Origin: Zymoseptoria tritici IPO323
Taxonomy: Eukaryota > Ascomycota > Dothideomycetes > Mycosphaerellales > Mycosphaerellaceae
DNA: 64,000 nt
Direction of reading: 5' to 3'
Assembly: GCF_000219625.1 (NCBI RefSeq)
Contig: NC_018203.1
Location: 248,001 to 312,000 of the forward strand
Positions 34,171 through 43,079 of this stretch are shown one piece after another. Every line of letters starts with the position of its first letter. Within the stretch, counting starts at the first letter, position 1. A program made the position numbers and the translations under genes. The notes under the pieces are model-generated. The model saw only the letters and a program-made list of their open reading frames with translations. It made no database searches and was not told the DNA's origin.

Positions 34171-34576
34171 TGAGGGACCACGAGGACCAGAGCAGTTGTG
34201 GCGGAGTCACAGCTGGTGCCACCTCCGACGAAAGGAACAGAACACGAGGAATTCCGGAAAACCAGAGATATCGTCGGTGACGTGGAACTTTCCAAGTAGC
34301 TGGTCGATGAGCTCCTTGCCGACGATGTAGTGTCCACAGGCGTAGTTCTTGGAGGTAGCCTCCTTGCCAGTAATTATCATCTCGGTGTAGATAGGCTGCG
34401 GAAGGATCCAGTGCGGACCACTTTGACAACATCCGGCTCGAAATCGGAGCGAATCATACACAATACGAGACTAGAGCAGTCGTCGGCAACCCGGCGGACC
34501 TTGTCGAGCACCTGGTCGATGGGCCTTTTTCACAAGGGTGTTGGCGAGCGGGAGACGACGTAGGTGTTATTCGAGG

Positions 34577-34704
34577 CGGTCGACTAACGAGCTGCGCTGG
34601 AAGAGGGAGCAGGTACAGAAGCCATACCAGTGGAGAAGTAGGTGGAGGGTGCGAGTCGATGGGAATTGGACGGGCGGGCCATGCATCAATCGGGCGGTAG
34701 CATC
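34577..34704 (+). repeat. family M copy inside tubulin
   Basis: Shares gacgaacgagctgcgctgga-type sequence, gtggagggtgcg(a/g) and ggccatgcatcaatcgggcg with the two units at 4355–4581. It lies between the tubulin CARG and IDQVLDKVRRV segments, replacing the short HYTVGKEL part. Part of the flank (ccagtaat(t/c)atca(t/c)ctcggtgt) is tubulin and is present twice, at 34370 and 34750. Confidence 0.75.
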
Positions 34705-35279
34705 GGGCGCGTTATCCACGGGCGCAGTCGCTGGAGGCATCTTCCTTGCCAGTAATCATCACCTCGGTGTGAGACTGACTGTGGTAAATGCCGGTACAGA
34801 TCCGGAGTGGTAGTAGTTGGTTGAGCCGCAGATGGTGGGCTGTACCAGTCTCCTCGTGATATCAGACGAGGAAAATAACCGAGCACACCGGTCAACTCGG
34901 GGAGACGAGCTGCGATATGTGTCGATGCAGATCTCATCGACGACGTTTGGCTCAAGATCGGCGTAGATTGTGCGTAGCACGTGGTTTCTATCGCCCGCGT
35001 GAAGTGTCAATCTCCGCCGTCTCCGGTTGCAGTGATGGTGCTGGGTTATGTACATCCGTACCAGTCTCGGAAGAGAAGAAGTCGGAGGATCCGTTGTCCT
35101 CCTCAGCATCGCCCTCAAGATAGCCATCAGGCTTCACCATGTGTCAACGTCCCAATCACAAGACATCCCAATCAAGCGCACGTACCCAAATACGGTGCGC
35201 GAGGCAGTACAGCTCTGTTGGGCCTACCACTTTGTTCTCTTCTCCCGGTATGCATAATCCATCGCACTGTGCTCTTCCC

Positions 35280-35610
35280 GGCCCGACTGGCGATGTCGGC
35301 TAGCTCATCTGCGCATAGCGCGGAGCCCTCTGCGACTGGCGTCTATCGAGACGGTCTTGGCTCTTCATCTCCCTCTGGTCGTGCTCGCTGTCGGAGCCGT
35401 CTTCCGAGTCTAGCCCCGGGTCTTGTGGGCTCTCGGTCCGCTAAAAGAATAGCTCTTCCCGACTGGCGATGTAGGCCAGCTCATCTGCACATAACTCCGA
35501 TTTGTCCTCATCAACATACTCTTGGCTCTCCATCTCCACTCTCGTCGTGCTCGCTAACAGAGTTGTCTTCCGAACCTGGCACCGGGTCTTGCGAGCTCCT
35601 AAGCAACAAG
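35280..35610. repeat. tandem duplication, ~180-bp period
   Basis: ccgactggcgatgt(c/a)gg(c/t)agctcatctgc and cgtgctcgct…cttccga(g/a)…cgggtcttg(t/c)g occur in both halves (35281–35445 and 35460–35605). A minus-strand frame reads MESQEYVDEDKSELCADELA in the second copy. It lies between the kinesin-3 and tubulin fragments, perhaps from the kinesin stalk, but this is not shown. Confidence 0.75.
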
Positions 35611-35649
35611 CATAAGAACATCCTCCTCTCGAACGACGGCGGCGGCAGA

Positions 35650-35915
35650 AGCTCCTATAACTCGACAGTGTCGCGCTCGGCGGCTGAGACAGCATCTTGA
35701 TTCATGTGTGCGCGGGTGCGGACTCTCTTCGCTTGATCGGCGTACCGCGGAGTGGAAAGTGTTTCTTCGTAGTCTGTGGACGAGATGCAGGCTATTATAG
35801 CTGTTTTGAAATATCCTCCTAAGCTGTTCGCCCTTAAGCAGCCGGGTAAGGACAGAGGCGCGATATGGTACGACCTCAGCACGGCGTTTGGGTTGATTAG
35901 GAATCTACGATACCC
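35650..35915 (-). pseudogene. kinesin-3 motor domain, C-terminal part
   Basis: The minus strand reads [18 protein letters not shown]. After a one-frame shift it reads [20 protein letters not shown], then [17 protein letters not shown] and [11 protein letters not shown]. These are the α4–α6 and neck motifs of a kinesin-3 motor (family norm: VPYRDSVLTWLLKDSLGGN…TLRYAD). Everything before VPYR is missing, and the N-half at 7246–7840 ends just before this point in the protein. Confidence 0.92.
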
Positions 35916-35949
35916 TTATGCTAAGTCTGTCTCATCGGCTGAGTAAGTG

Positions 35950-36510
35950 CTGGTGGTAGCTCGATTGGAGACGACATTCTCTAAGTCGCTTCTTTGCGCT
36001 GAGATTGCTTGGCGAGGACGTTGGGTCGGCCTTTGGCACCTCGGCGCATACCCGAGGCTTGGGAAGGGGCCTGTCGGTGGTTTTTCGCTAGCGGTAAAGT
36101 CAAAGGCGGGCGGAGGATGCCGAGGGAGCTCGTCTGTGCGTATGTTTAGGATTGAGTGTGAAGTCTGGAGGTCTTGTAAACAATCGTGTGTTTGCCGGAG
36201 CCACGGTTAAAAGTAAATGAACGGTGTCCTGGGAATGGAAGTAAGTGCAGAAGGTATAGACGGGAACGTGTTGCGAAGCGTTGCTGGCGCGGCGGACAAG
36301 TCGTTATAATTAATCGGGTAGCCGCAACTTGTGTACTGGAGACTTGGCACCCTCCTGCGGTAGGCGCTGTTGTTACCTCGGGTAGAGTAATTCTTGCCAC
36401 AGCTAGTCGTCTGGCTGAACGGGCCAAAAAACTGCTTGCAGCCTTACAGATTCGACTTTCTATTAATATCGGGATATTCACTGGTTTGAGTCATAATAGC
36501 AACGTGCCGA
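35950..36510. other. no gene that can be chosen
   Basis: Competing frames of 87–111 codons on both strands with no domain. The sequence is less protein-like than its flanks. Confidence 0.3.
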
Positions 36511-36523
36511 CATAAAATTGGAA

Positions 36524-36558
36524 GGAGAAAGGAGAAAGGAGAAAGGAGAAAGGAGAAA
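36524..36558. repeat. five exact 7-bp units (GGAGAAA)
   Basis: Five uninterrupted copies of ggagaaa, likely polymorphic in length. Confidence 0.95.
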
Positions 36559-36894
36559 CGGGTCTCGTCGTATAAGAATTGCCCTGGGGTACTCACATTC
36601 GGGTGCATCTGCTATGCTTTTATTCTGATTTCCCAAGCAGGTGCCTTGACATACGTGCGAGCAGCAACTTCTCTTGGCATTGCCATGCTTCGCTGCGCCA
36701 ATCGCCGCGACGAAGTGGACACTCAAGTCACTCGGATGATCGCCAGAAAACTCAATCACATCTCTGGTGTCACGTCTGCCGGCACGCCCTCTCTTGCTTG
36801 CTCCAGCTCGATTCTCGAACTCGAAGCTGACTGACCTTATCCGGCATGAATATCGGACATGAGGGTCGCATCTGTCGCCTTCGCGTGATCATTG

Positions 36895-37820
36895 TTATTG
36901 GCGTGAGTGGTCGCGGACAAAATCCGTCGCGGATGGGAGGTCTTCATCGGAATCGAGCACAACTGGGACTTTGTCGATCTTCTTGCGCGGAGGCCGAGCT
37001 GGCGCAGCTTTTTTTGGTGTAATGCTTCGCTCCTGAACGTCCAGGTTTGGTGTGCTTATCGTAGACTTGGGTGTCTTTACGACCTTGTTCTTGGTAGAGG
37101 TCGTTGTGCGGGTGAGCTTACCGATGGTGTGCACAATTTTGGATCGTTTCGCTTGTGCCGGCTCGCCCTTTTCCTCCTCCGATCCTGAGACTAGCAGAGC
37201 CTTCGTGAAATCCTCTACATTCTCCATAGCTGCTTCTGAGCGCTTGCGCTTCGTGTTCTGGTCGGCTTGCTTGTCGGCGGAATTACCTACGACGCTGGGT
37301 CGCTCGCCATCTGAATGCTTCTCCGCCTTTTCGAAGCTGGATCTGTTGCCCGCAGCGTTCGAGGTTGTGAGCGCCGCGGCGATTGTGTCCTGTTCTCCAT
37401 GTACCGCCGTCGACTTATTCAGTCCTGCGTCGGGCATCAGGGTGTATGTTTCCTGCACCAGATCGTGCGCATTCTGGTCTACCAGTTCTTTCAATCTCTT
37501 CTTCCAAAATGTCCCAGTGTTATAGCGCAGATGTTCGAGAGACTCTCTAGTCGGCTTCCATGCCACTCTCCACTACTGATCCTCCTTCGAGATGACTTTG
37601 GCGATGTCCCGCTTATGCTCGATTGCATTACCGGCTGAGATCCAAGACGATTCCTAGTCGATTGTGATCTGGCCAGTGATTGAATCGAGTGAGACGAGGT
37701 TTCGGATGATGTAGGACTTGTCATCGTTTCGCGCTGCGTTCGCTGCGTTGGAGCGGCTGTTGGCTGATTAGAGTGAGTGAGAAGCAGATGGACGGACGGC
37801 GCATACCGGTTGTTTGACAT
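36895..37820 (-). pseudogene. chromodomain-like nuclear protein, one intron, two TAG codons
   Basis: Exon 1 is ATG plus 11 nt (37820–37807). A GTATGC…CAACAG intron of 50 nt follows (37806–37757). Exon 2 then continues in frame (NAANAARNDDKSYIIRNLVS) through TAG codons at 37656–37654 and 37575–37573 to the stop at 36895. Around the second TAG it reads AIEHKRDIAKVISKEDQ-stop-WRVAWKPTRESLEHLR. This resembles a fungal chromodomain edge (W-x-V-x-W-x-PTWEPxENL), but weakly. The rest is Ser/Lys-rich with nuclear signals (TKRKRSEAA, APARPPRKKIDKVP). Both TAGs fit TGG-to-TAG. Without upstream parts the open frame is 223 codons. Confidence 0.45.
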
Positions 37821-38139
37821 GATTGTCAAAAGATGGCATAGATGGTCAGCGTGGAGTCCTGGACAAGAGTTTGAGTGAGGGTGTCTTCGAGACGTCCTTC
37901 GTTGATTTTCACAAAGTGTCTGGAGCTCTACGGAGGGCGAAACGATCATCTGAGACATCGGAAAACCTACGCCTAGGCCCAGCTTCGTGAAGCTCGCGAA
38001 ACTTGGTCTGTGCTTTTGATGATGCCGTCGCTTCGGAACGCTCTGTGGAATCACAGACTTGCATCATCCAGGTCGAGATCCTTGAACAACCCAAATTGCG
38101 CAGCCTCCAATTCATCCAGTACCCGTCTCCTCCTCCTCC

Positions 38140-38776
38140 ATGTCCGATACACCGCCATCCGAAGCACGCCAAACCGGTTCGCCCACAGTGAACGATCTTT
38201 GGCTCGAGTCAACCATTCTGTCAACCTCATTCCAGCCACTGAGGCACTTTCCGGGAGTGCGAATGGAGACATCTGGACTCGCAGGCACGGACGGCAGGAT
38301 TATCCAAGCCTCTTCTGGTGACGTCGAGGAAAGAGATGAGAAAAGAGGCGGCCGTGATGGCGAAGGTGATGCTTAAGAGGCGAGTGTGAGCTTCGAGAAC
38401 AACAAGGCTAGGCCATTGAGGACGCAGATATCAAGAACGGCCGAGGACACACCTTTGAGCTCCAGCACGATGGCAACTTGATCTGGTTCTTAGCTGCCAA
38501 CGACGGAAGACTGGCCGCAGAGTCATTGAGAAAGGAAGCTACTTGAAACAGGAGTGCTCCAGAGATGCCTTCGACTTGATTTTTGGAGGGTTCCGACAGC
38601 AACACGGAGGAGAGCGGTATTGCGGCGAAGTAGGAACAAGAGGGAATCGAGTGGCCATACCATCGGCATGCAACTTCGACAACAGCCCAAAGCCTTCTCG
38701 CTGTCTCGGCTCCGATTGCATACTAATCTCCATTGGCCTACTCAGCCGTGACCTCAGGCGAGATACGATTCGCTGA
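38140..38776 (+). pseudogene. hypothetical protein pieces
   Basis: A 78-codon frame (38140–38376) is followed by FELQHDGNLIWFLAANDGRL around 38455–38515 in one frame. Then a 77-codon frame (38543–38776) reads ECSRDAFDLIFGGFRQQHGG. All look protein-like, but stops or shifts separate them. They may be upstream exons of the spliced gene at 38853–39426. Confidence 0.25.
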
Positions 38777-38852
38777 GAAAGATTGCTGGACAGCACAGCG
38801 CAGCCATCAGACCTAAGCCGGCGATTCACCGTGGGGCGGATTGGTGAGATGA

Positions 38853-39426
38853 GAAAGCATACTCTTCGGGACTTATGCTCAAGATCGGGAGGAATGGAAG
38901 TCCGTTTGTAGAGGAGAGGATGTTGGGAAATCGAGTGCTTCAGATCCGCTTGTTGATGTCTATCGGGAGGTAAGATCGCCGAGGAAGAAGGGTCTTGAGA
39001 AACGGGAGAGGAGTCTAAGACCCCGCCGCAGGATCTTTGCTTCCAATGTGCGGAAGCATGGCAAGGTCGAGCTGGAAATCGTGAGTTTGTCCCATATCCC
39101 TCAATGACAGTGCGGAGTTGGACTGACAGCTTCTCCAACAGTCTCACGAAGATCTCATTTCCAATCACTCTCCCTTCGCCGACCGTTTTAAGGCCCTCGT
39201 CGTCCTCGGCTTATTCGACCCATCAACACCATACAAGGACATGAACAAGCAGGCGGCAGAGGTTTTTGGCATATTTCATCGACCGAGAAGCATGGCTGAG
39301 GCTCCTGTCCTGATTTCCATCGACTTGGGACAGTCGATGCAAGTCAATGGCGATTGCAGCCTTCAAGTAGCTCCCGCATTCGACTATTGCTCTATTGATT
39401 CCAGCCTGCCATCAACCAACGACTAG
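38853..39426 (+). CDS. hypothetical gene segment with a clear 61-nt intron
   Basis: An exon open from 38853 ends at 39080 in VRKHGKVELEI. The intron 39081–39141 has a GTGAGT donor, a branch-like CTGAC 9 nt before the end, and an AACAG acceptor. The next exon continues in frame as SHEDLISNHSPFADRFKALV, then FDPSTPYKDMNKQAAEVFGI to the stop at 39426. Splicing keeps a 171-codon frame. No ATG is seen in the first exon, so it is probably internal. No family recognised. This is the best-supported splice site in the window. Confidence 0.5.
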
Positions 39427-39456
39427 GCAAGACCGAACCCGGTCACAGGACTCTTC

Positions 39457-40330
39457 ATGGCTGATGCCATCCCAACCAGACCGAAGATGACGAAGAGCAA
39501 TGCTATCGATGAGATCGAGAATGACGGCCCTTCGGCTTCACTCCCACAGCAAAATCAAGAACAGAAGCAGATCAGGCTCGAAGGACCATTTACCTCCCAC
39601 CGCAGGATCAAGAACAGAAGCAAATCAGGCTTGAAGGACCATATCTTATCCAGGGTCTCGACCACATCAATTCACCTGTTCTGTCTCCAAAAGAAGCCTC
39701 CTCCAAAGCCTCTGCAGAGACCACCACCAATGCCATGGACAGGGAAGACGGTTCAGGTCCAGGCAATGCCAACATTGAAGGGGCCGAATCTGGCATCATG
39801 GGCTGAGCGTGGGAAGAGGGCTTTGGGCTCGTTGACCAAAGCGGAGTCCGCCGTTCTCAGAGCTCTGTCGCCGCTGAAGGAGCTTAAGCCGAAACGTGCG
39901 CTGGCATCGGCATGGACATCTCCGTTTTCGCCACCCTCGTGGAGGTCTCGACCAGCTCATGTGCCGAATCCTCCGCCGACAACACTTCCGTCAGATACGT
40001 CTCCGCAATAGCCATCGCCAGAGCATCTCTAATGTCTCCGGGGGGCCCCCGCCGACAACGCCTTTTCCACCGTCAAAGTCACCGGCGTAAGAGGGTGCGA
40101 ACGGGTCCATGCCGAAGCAACTGCCCTCCACTTCCCGTGGAGTCAAAGCGCACCCTATCCGGAAGCATGGAGCGCAGCGAATGCCTGCAGTCGAATTTGT
40201 TCTCAAGGCCCAAGCATCGAATCAAGACACCGCAAACGCGATCTGCACGACTACAGGGACAGCTAAAACATTTCTCAAAGAAGAGACCTACTCTTCACGA
40301 CCAAATCTCTCCGAGATCTCGTTATTAATT
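39457..40330 (+). pseudogene. hypothetical protein with internal duplication, several lesions
   Basis: From ATG 39457 the frame reads KSNAIDEIENDGPSASLPQQ then NQEQKQIRLEGPF. A 50-bp tandem copy repeats QEQKQIRLEGPY one frame over (39557 and 39607). The natural reading then continues as SPVLSPKEASSKASAETTTN and AGIGMDISVFATLVEVSTSS, interrupted by a TGA and a TAA, then opens as the 138-codon frame 39912–40328. A decayed gene of unknown family. Confidence 0.35.
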
Positions 40331-40439
40331 ACGGCGGCCATCTGGCACCTCTTGATGAACAAGGGTCTGAACCTTCCGTGGAAGATGTCGAGCGTCCTAA
40401 TGGAAGAAGATAGTCCTACCGTTTCCCTTCATGGCATTT

Positions 40440-41490
40440 GACTCCTTGCGAATCTTCTGAAATACAAAGGAGCCTACCACTACAAGCCGCAGGCAGGCTA
40501 CGAGTCAACTCCGCACGCAGGACTTCTCTCAATCCGGATTTGCGGCTTAGTCGGGGCGTGGTCGATATAGTGTTGGTGTTGGTGTTGACGGTGGTGACGA
40601 GGAGAAGGGATCTGATGCTCTTTGGCTGGTGGTCATGACCGGTCTCTTTCTGCTTCGCTGGCTCTGTTGTTCCCATCTCGCCTATGTCTGCATTGAACGC
40701 TAACGCAACATCTTCCAGAGCTCTACTTTAATCTCGCACCGGCTCTTACCTTACCGTCGACCACCCGAAGAGTTTTGCACCGCGGAACCACGCTTGGTCA
40801 CCCTCGAGATCTCCGTTCTCCATGACCATCCGCCTCTCCTCTTCTTTCACCGAATCGTGCCTCGACGAGACCTCCGTTGGCCTCTACCCGCCGCCTCGCC
40901 CGGGTATCTCCATCTGAGCATCCGTGGACATGCTCACCATCCAAGAATCTTGCTCCACGGACGGGGCAGAACCGGCACAGATCGCTTGTAGTCTGTCAGC
41001 ACTTGGAGTCAGGATCGAGGTTACTGCCATGTCTCCAGTGCACGCCCCTGATAGAAGTGTGGTATGCCGGCGATCTAATCTTCTGCTTCATAACAGTATC
41101 AGCACAGGCCGAGGATCTGACCTGGTCCTGTGATGATATGAGCTATCAAGATGCGTCTCCTTATTAGCGGTTTGACGCGATCCGCCGCAAACCAGAGATC
41201 CGACTCAGCATCATACCGACCCGGCACGTTGAGCGAACAGAAACTCCCAGAAGCACACCAAGCAATGAACACAATGTCGAAATCCTTTTTCTTCCGAGAC
41301 GATCAGCAAGAGCGGCAACAAGGAGAAGTATGCGCCTGGTGACTGAGCTTGAGCTCACGTTTACCCCTGCAGCCGTATGATGCCATGGGTCCAAGGAGAC
41401 TGATCGAATCGCAACGTCGGACATCGTCCGGCAGCAACAGCATCACTCAACCATCATTTGACACACAGAAAGATCATGCTTTTGATATTG
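40440..41490. other. no gene that can be chosen
   Basis: Overlapping short frames only; a (TGTTGG)n-type hexamer lies at about 40571–40590. Near 40920 a plus frame MDMLTIQESCSTDGAEPAQI looks protein-like but is only 69 codons. Confidence 0.3.
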
Positions 41491-41499
41491 TTCGACTTA

Positions 41500-41645
41500 A
41501 TTGCCAAAATGTGCGACTCGACTCCAGCGATCTCGGCCTCAAGCTTGTGTATGCGGTTCAGAAGGTCACCGTGCTCCCGCTTTGGCTGATGCGCCCAAAG
41601 CGGGGATGTTGGCGATGATAGCGATGATGGCGGACGGATATGGTT
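41500..41645 (-). repeat. family A module, best-preserved copy
   Basis: The minus strand reads PPSSLSSPTSPLWAHQPKRE, then HGDLLNRIHKLEAEIAGVES, without a stop. It lies just downstream of the candidate gene 41730–42302 on the same strand and may have been its C-terminal coiled coil. Confidence 0.85.
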
Positions 41646-41729
41646 CCCATCGTCGTCGTCGTTCTCACCTCATTGGCTCAAGAACAAGTTTTGTTCCTCC
41701 TACCCTCCCGCTTTTCCTTTTATTCCACT

Positions 41730-42302
41730 TCAACTCTCCATACAACCTTCCTCCACCTGATCGGACTCCCTTGACCTGGCTCCCTTCACATCTCCACGAT
41801 GTCGCCACAATAAGCCGACCATCTCGACCACTAGATCTTCCAGGTCGCGGACATGCTTTGTCGTCGCTGCCGCTTCCAGCTCCTGTTTAGATTCGCACAC
41901 GAAATCACTCAGTAACATCTCCTCCACCAGCCTCTTCAGGAACTCCGCCGACAGACATCGTGGGCATACCGGGACAGTGTCCACGTCTTGCGCGCCGCAC
42001 CGAGCCGTTGAAAGTCTGACCGGTTCGCCGAATGCGTTGGCTGCGTAATTGAACTGCAAAGTGAGCCGTTTATCCCATTCAGCAGTAATGGCACAGGCAA
42101 CAGTGGCGGTGGTGAGACATCCTGGCGACGGCAGAACGACATTGTTAGAGTCCAGCAGCCAGGTGAAGCAGCCAGGTGGAGCAGGCTGAGAGGCTTGCTC
42201 CGTGGAGGAGAAGCCAGGACGAGGATACGAGATCGAAAAGTGCTGCTGTGCGGATGTGCGGTTCTCGAAGGGTCTGATCGTCGATCCCTCCGATCCTGAC
42301 AT
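41730..42302 (-). CDS. hypothetical protein, 190 aa
   Basis: Intact frame with a true ATG. The N-terminus is Ser/Pro/Gln-rich, and residues 50–100 look globular (FTWLLDSNNVVLPSPGCLTT, AEWDKRLTLQFNYAANAFGE). A CPRC pair follows, then a helical C-terminus (SKQELEAAATTKHVRDLEDL). No known family. Its start lies only 20 bp from the divergent start at 42323. Confidence 0.5.
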   Translation of the reverse strand: MSGSEGSTIRPFENRTSAQQHFSISYPRPGFSSTEQASQPAPPGCFTWLLDSNNVVLPSPGCLTTATVACAITAEWDKRLTLQFNYAANAFGEPVRLSTARCGAQDVDTVPVCPRCLSAEFLKRLVEEMLLSDFVCESKQELEAAATTKHVRDLEDLVVEMVGLLWRHRGDVKGARSRESDQVEEGCMES

Positions 42303-42322
42303 CCAACAACCTGCTCGACATC

Positions 42323-43045
42323 ATGGGCGCCGAGCTCTCCAACATTAAACTCACTGCCGAAGAAGAGGCAGATTGCAAGAGAAAAGGCCGTGAGTCCGTA
42401 GAGAGACATCTTACCAGATGTCGCCGACCAGAGACAGAGAAGCATCATCAACAGCAAAAGACAGCATACACCGAACGTTGCTCAGCCGAAGAAGGCTCTG
42501 AACGGACGACTGATCTTTCGACCACGAACGAGCTCTTGCCTATTCCAGCCGACAATTTCGACGCATTCATCGACTTCCTCACGCGCACTCTCCCTAGGGG
42601 CAGTCGTTTGGGGTACCGCATCTCGCCCGAGCAAGAGACCAAGCTTTCATCGACGCTTACGACGGCCCTCATCGTTGAGCGCTTCAACAACTTCCAATCC
42701 CACAGCGCAGCATCAGTGACAACGGCAGCGACAGCACCGGACACCGCAGTCTCCACTCATGGCACCACGCCGTCGTGCGAAGCTTCCTCGGATGACACAT
42801 CGGGGATTGAAGAGGAGGAATCGCTGGTTCCAAAAGGTGTGGAGAAGAGCATGAACACTGGAAAACTCCAGGTGAACTCGGACAAGGGATTTACAGCGCA
42901 GGAGCTGGACTCACGAACACCTCTCACACAAGAACGCGGTACGAAGCGCAAAGCTGCTTCGGAGGGTGGTTTGAAGGATCTGGACGGTGTGCACCCGGCG
43001 AGGTGGCGCCTGATAGGAAAGGCTACTAATGGACACCGGCGCTGA
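42323..43045 (+). CDS. hypothetical nuclear-type protein, 240 aa
   Basis: Intact frame from ATG (MGAELSNIKLTAEEEADCKR). The N-terminus is charged, and a helical region follows at residues 75–125 (NFDAFIDFLTRTLPRGSRLG, ETKLSSTLTTALIVERFNNF). Then comes an acidic Ser-rich linker (DDTSGIEEEES) and a basic KRKAAS near the C-terminus that could be a nuclear signal. No domain recognised. An internal GTGAGT at 42390 is not needed as a donor. Confidence 0.5.
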   Translation: MGAELSNIKLTAEEEADCKRKGRESVERHLTRCRRPETEKHHQQQKTAYTERCSAEEGSERTTDLSTTNELLPIPADNFDAFIDFLTRTLPRGSRLGYRISPEQETKLSSTLTTALIVERFNNFQSHSAASVTTAATAPDTAVSTHGTTPSCEASSDDTSGIEEEESLVPKGVEKSMNTGKLQVNSDKGFTAQELDSRTPLTQERGTKRKAASEGGLKDLDGVHPARWRLIGKATNGHRR

Positions 43046-43079
43046 ATACACGGGATCCTATGTCAGCTGCACAAAGTTG

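Larger units (their letters stand above)
33160..35260 (-). pseudogene. alpha-tubulin pseudogene, interrupted and partly duplicated
   Basis: On the minus strand alpha-tubulin motifs appear mostly in N-to-C order. ELYCLAHRI lies at about 35222, EGDAEEDNGSSDFFSSETG at 35115–35058, and TIYADLEPNVVDEI at about 34975–34930. ITGKEDASSDCARG follows at about 34770–34725, then IDQVLDKVRRVADDCSSL at about 34520–34465. A second version of part of the same region follows: DFEPDVVKVVRTGSFRS (about 34445–34395), ITGKEATSKNYACGHYIVGK, and EFLVFCSF near 34250. The nucleotide-binding G-box FFGGTGSGFG with RLSVDYGKK lies at about 33825–33745, and KLEFCVYPAPS at about 33195–33165. The later two thirds of tubulin are absent. 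Tubulin is the microtubule subunit; this copy has stops, frameshifts and three large inserts and cannot encode it. Confidence 0.93.
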
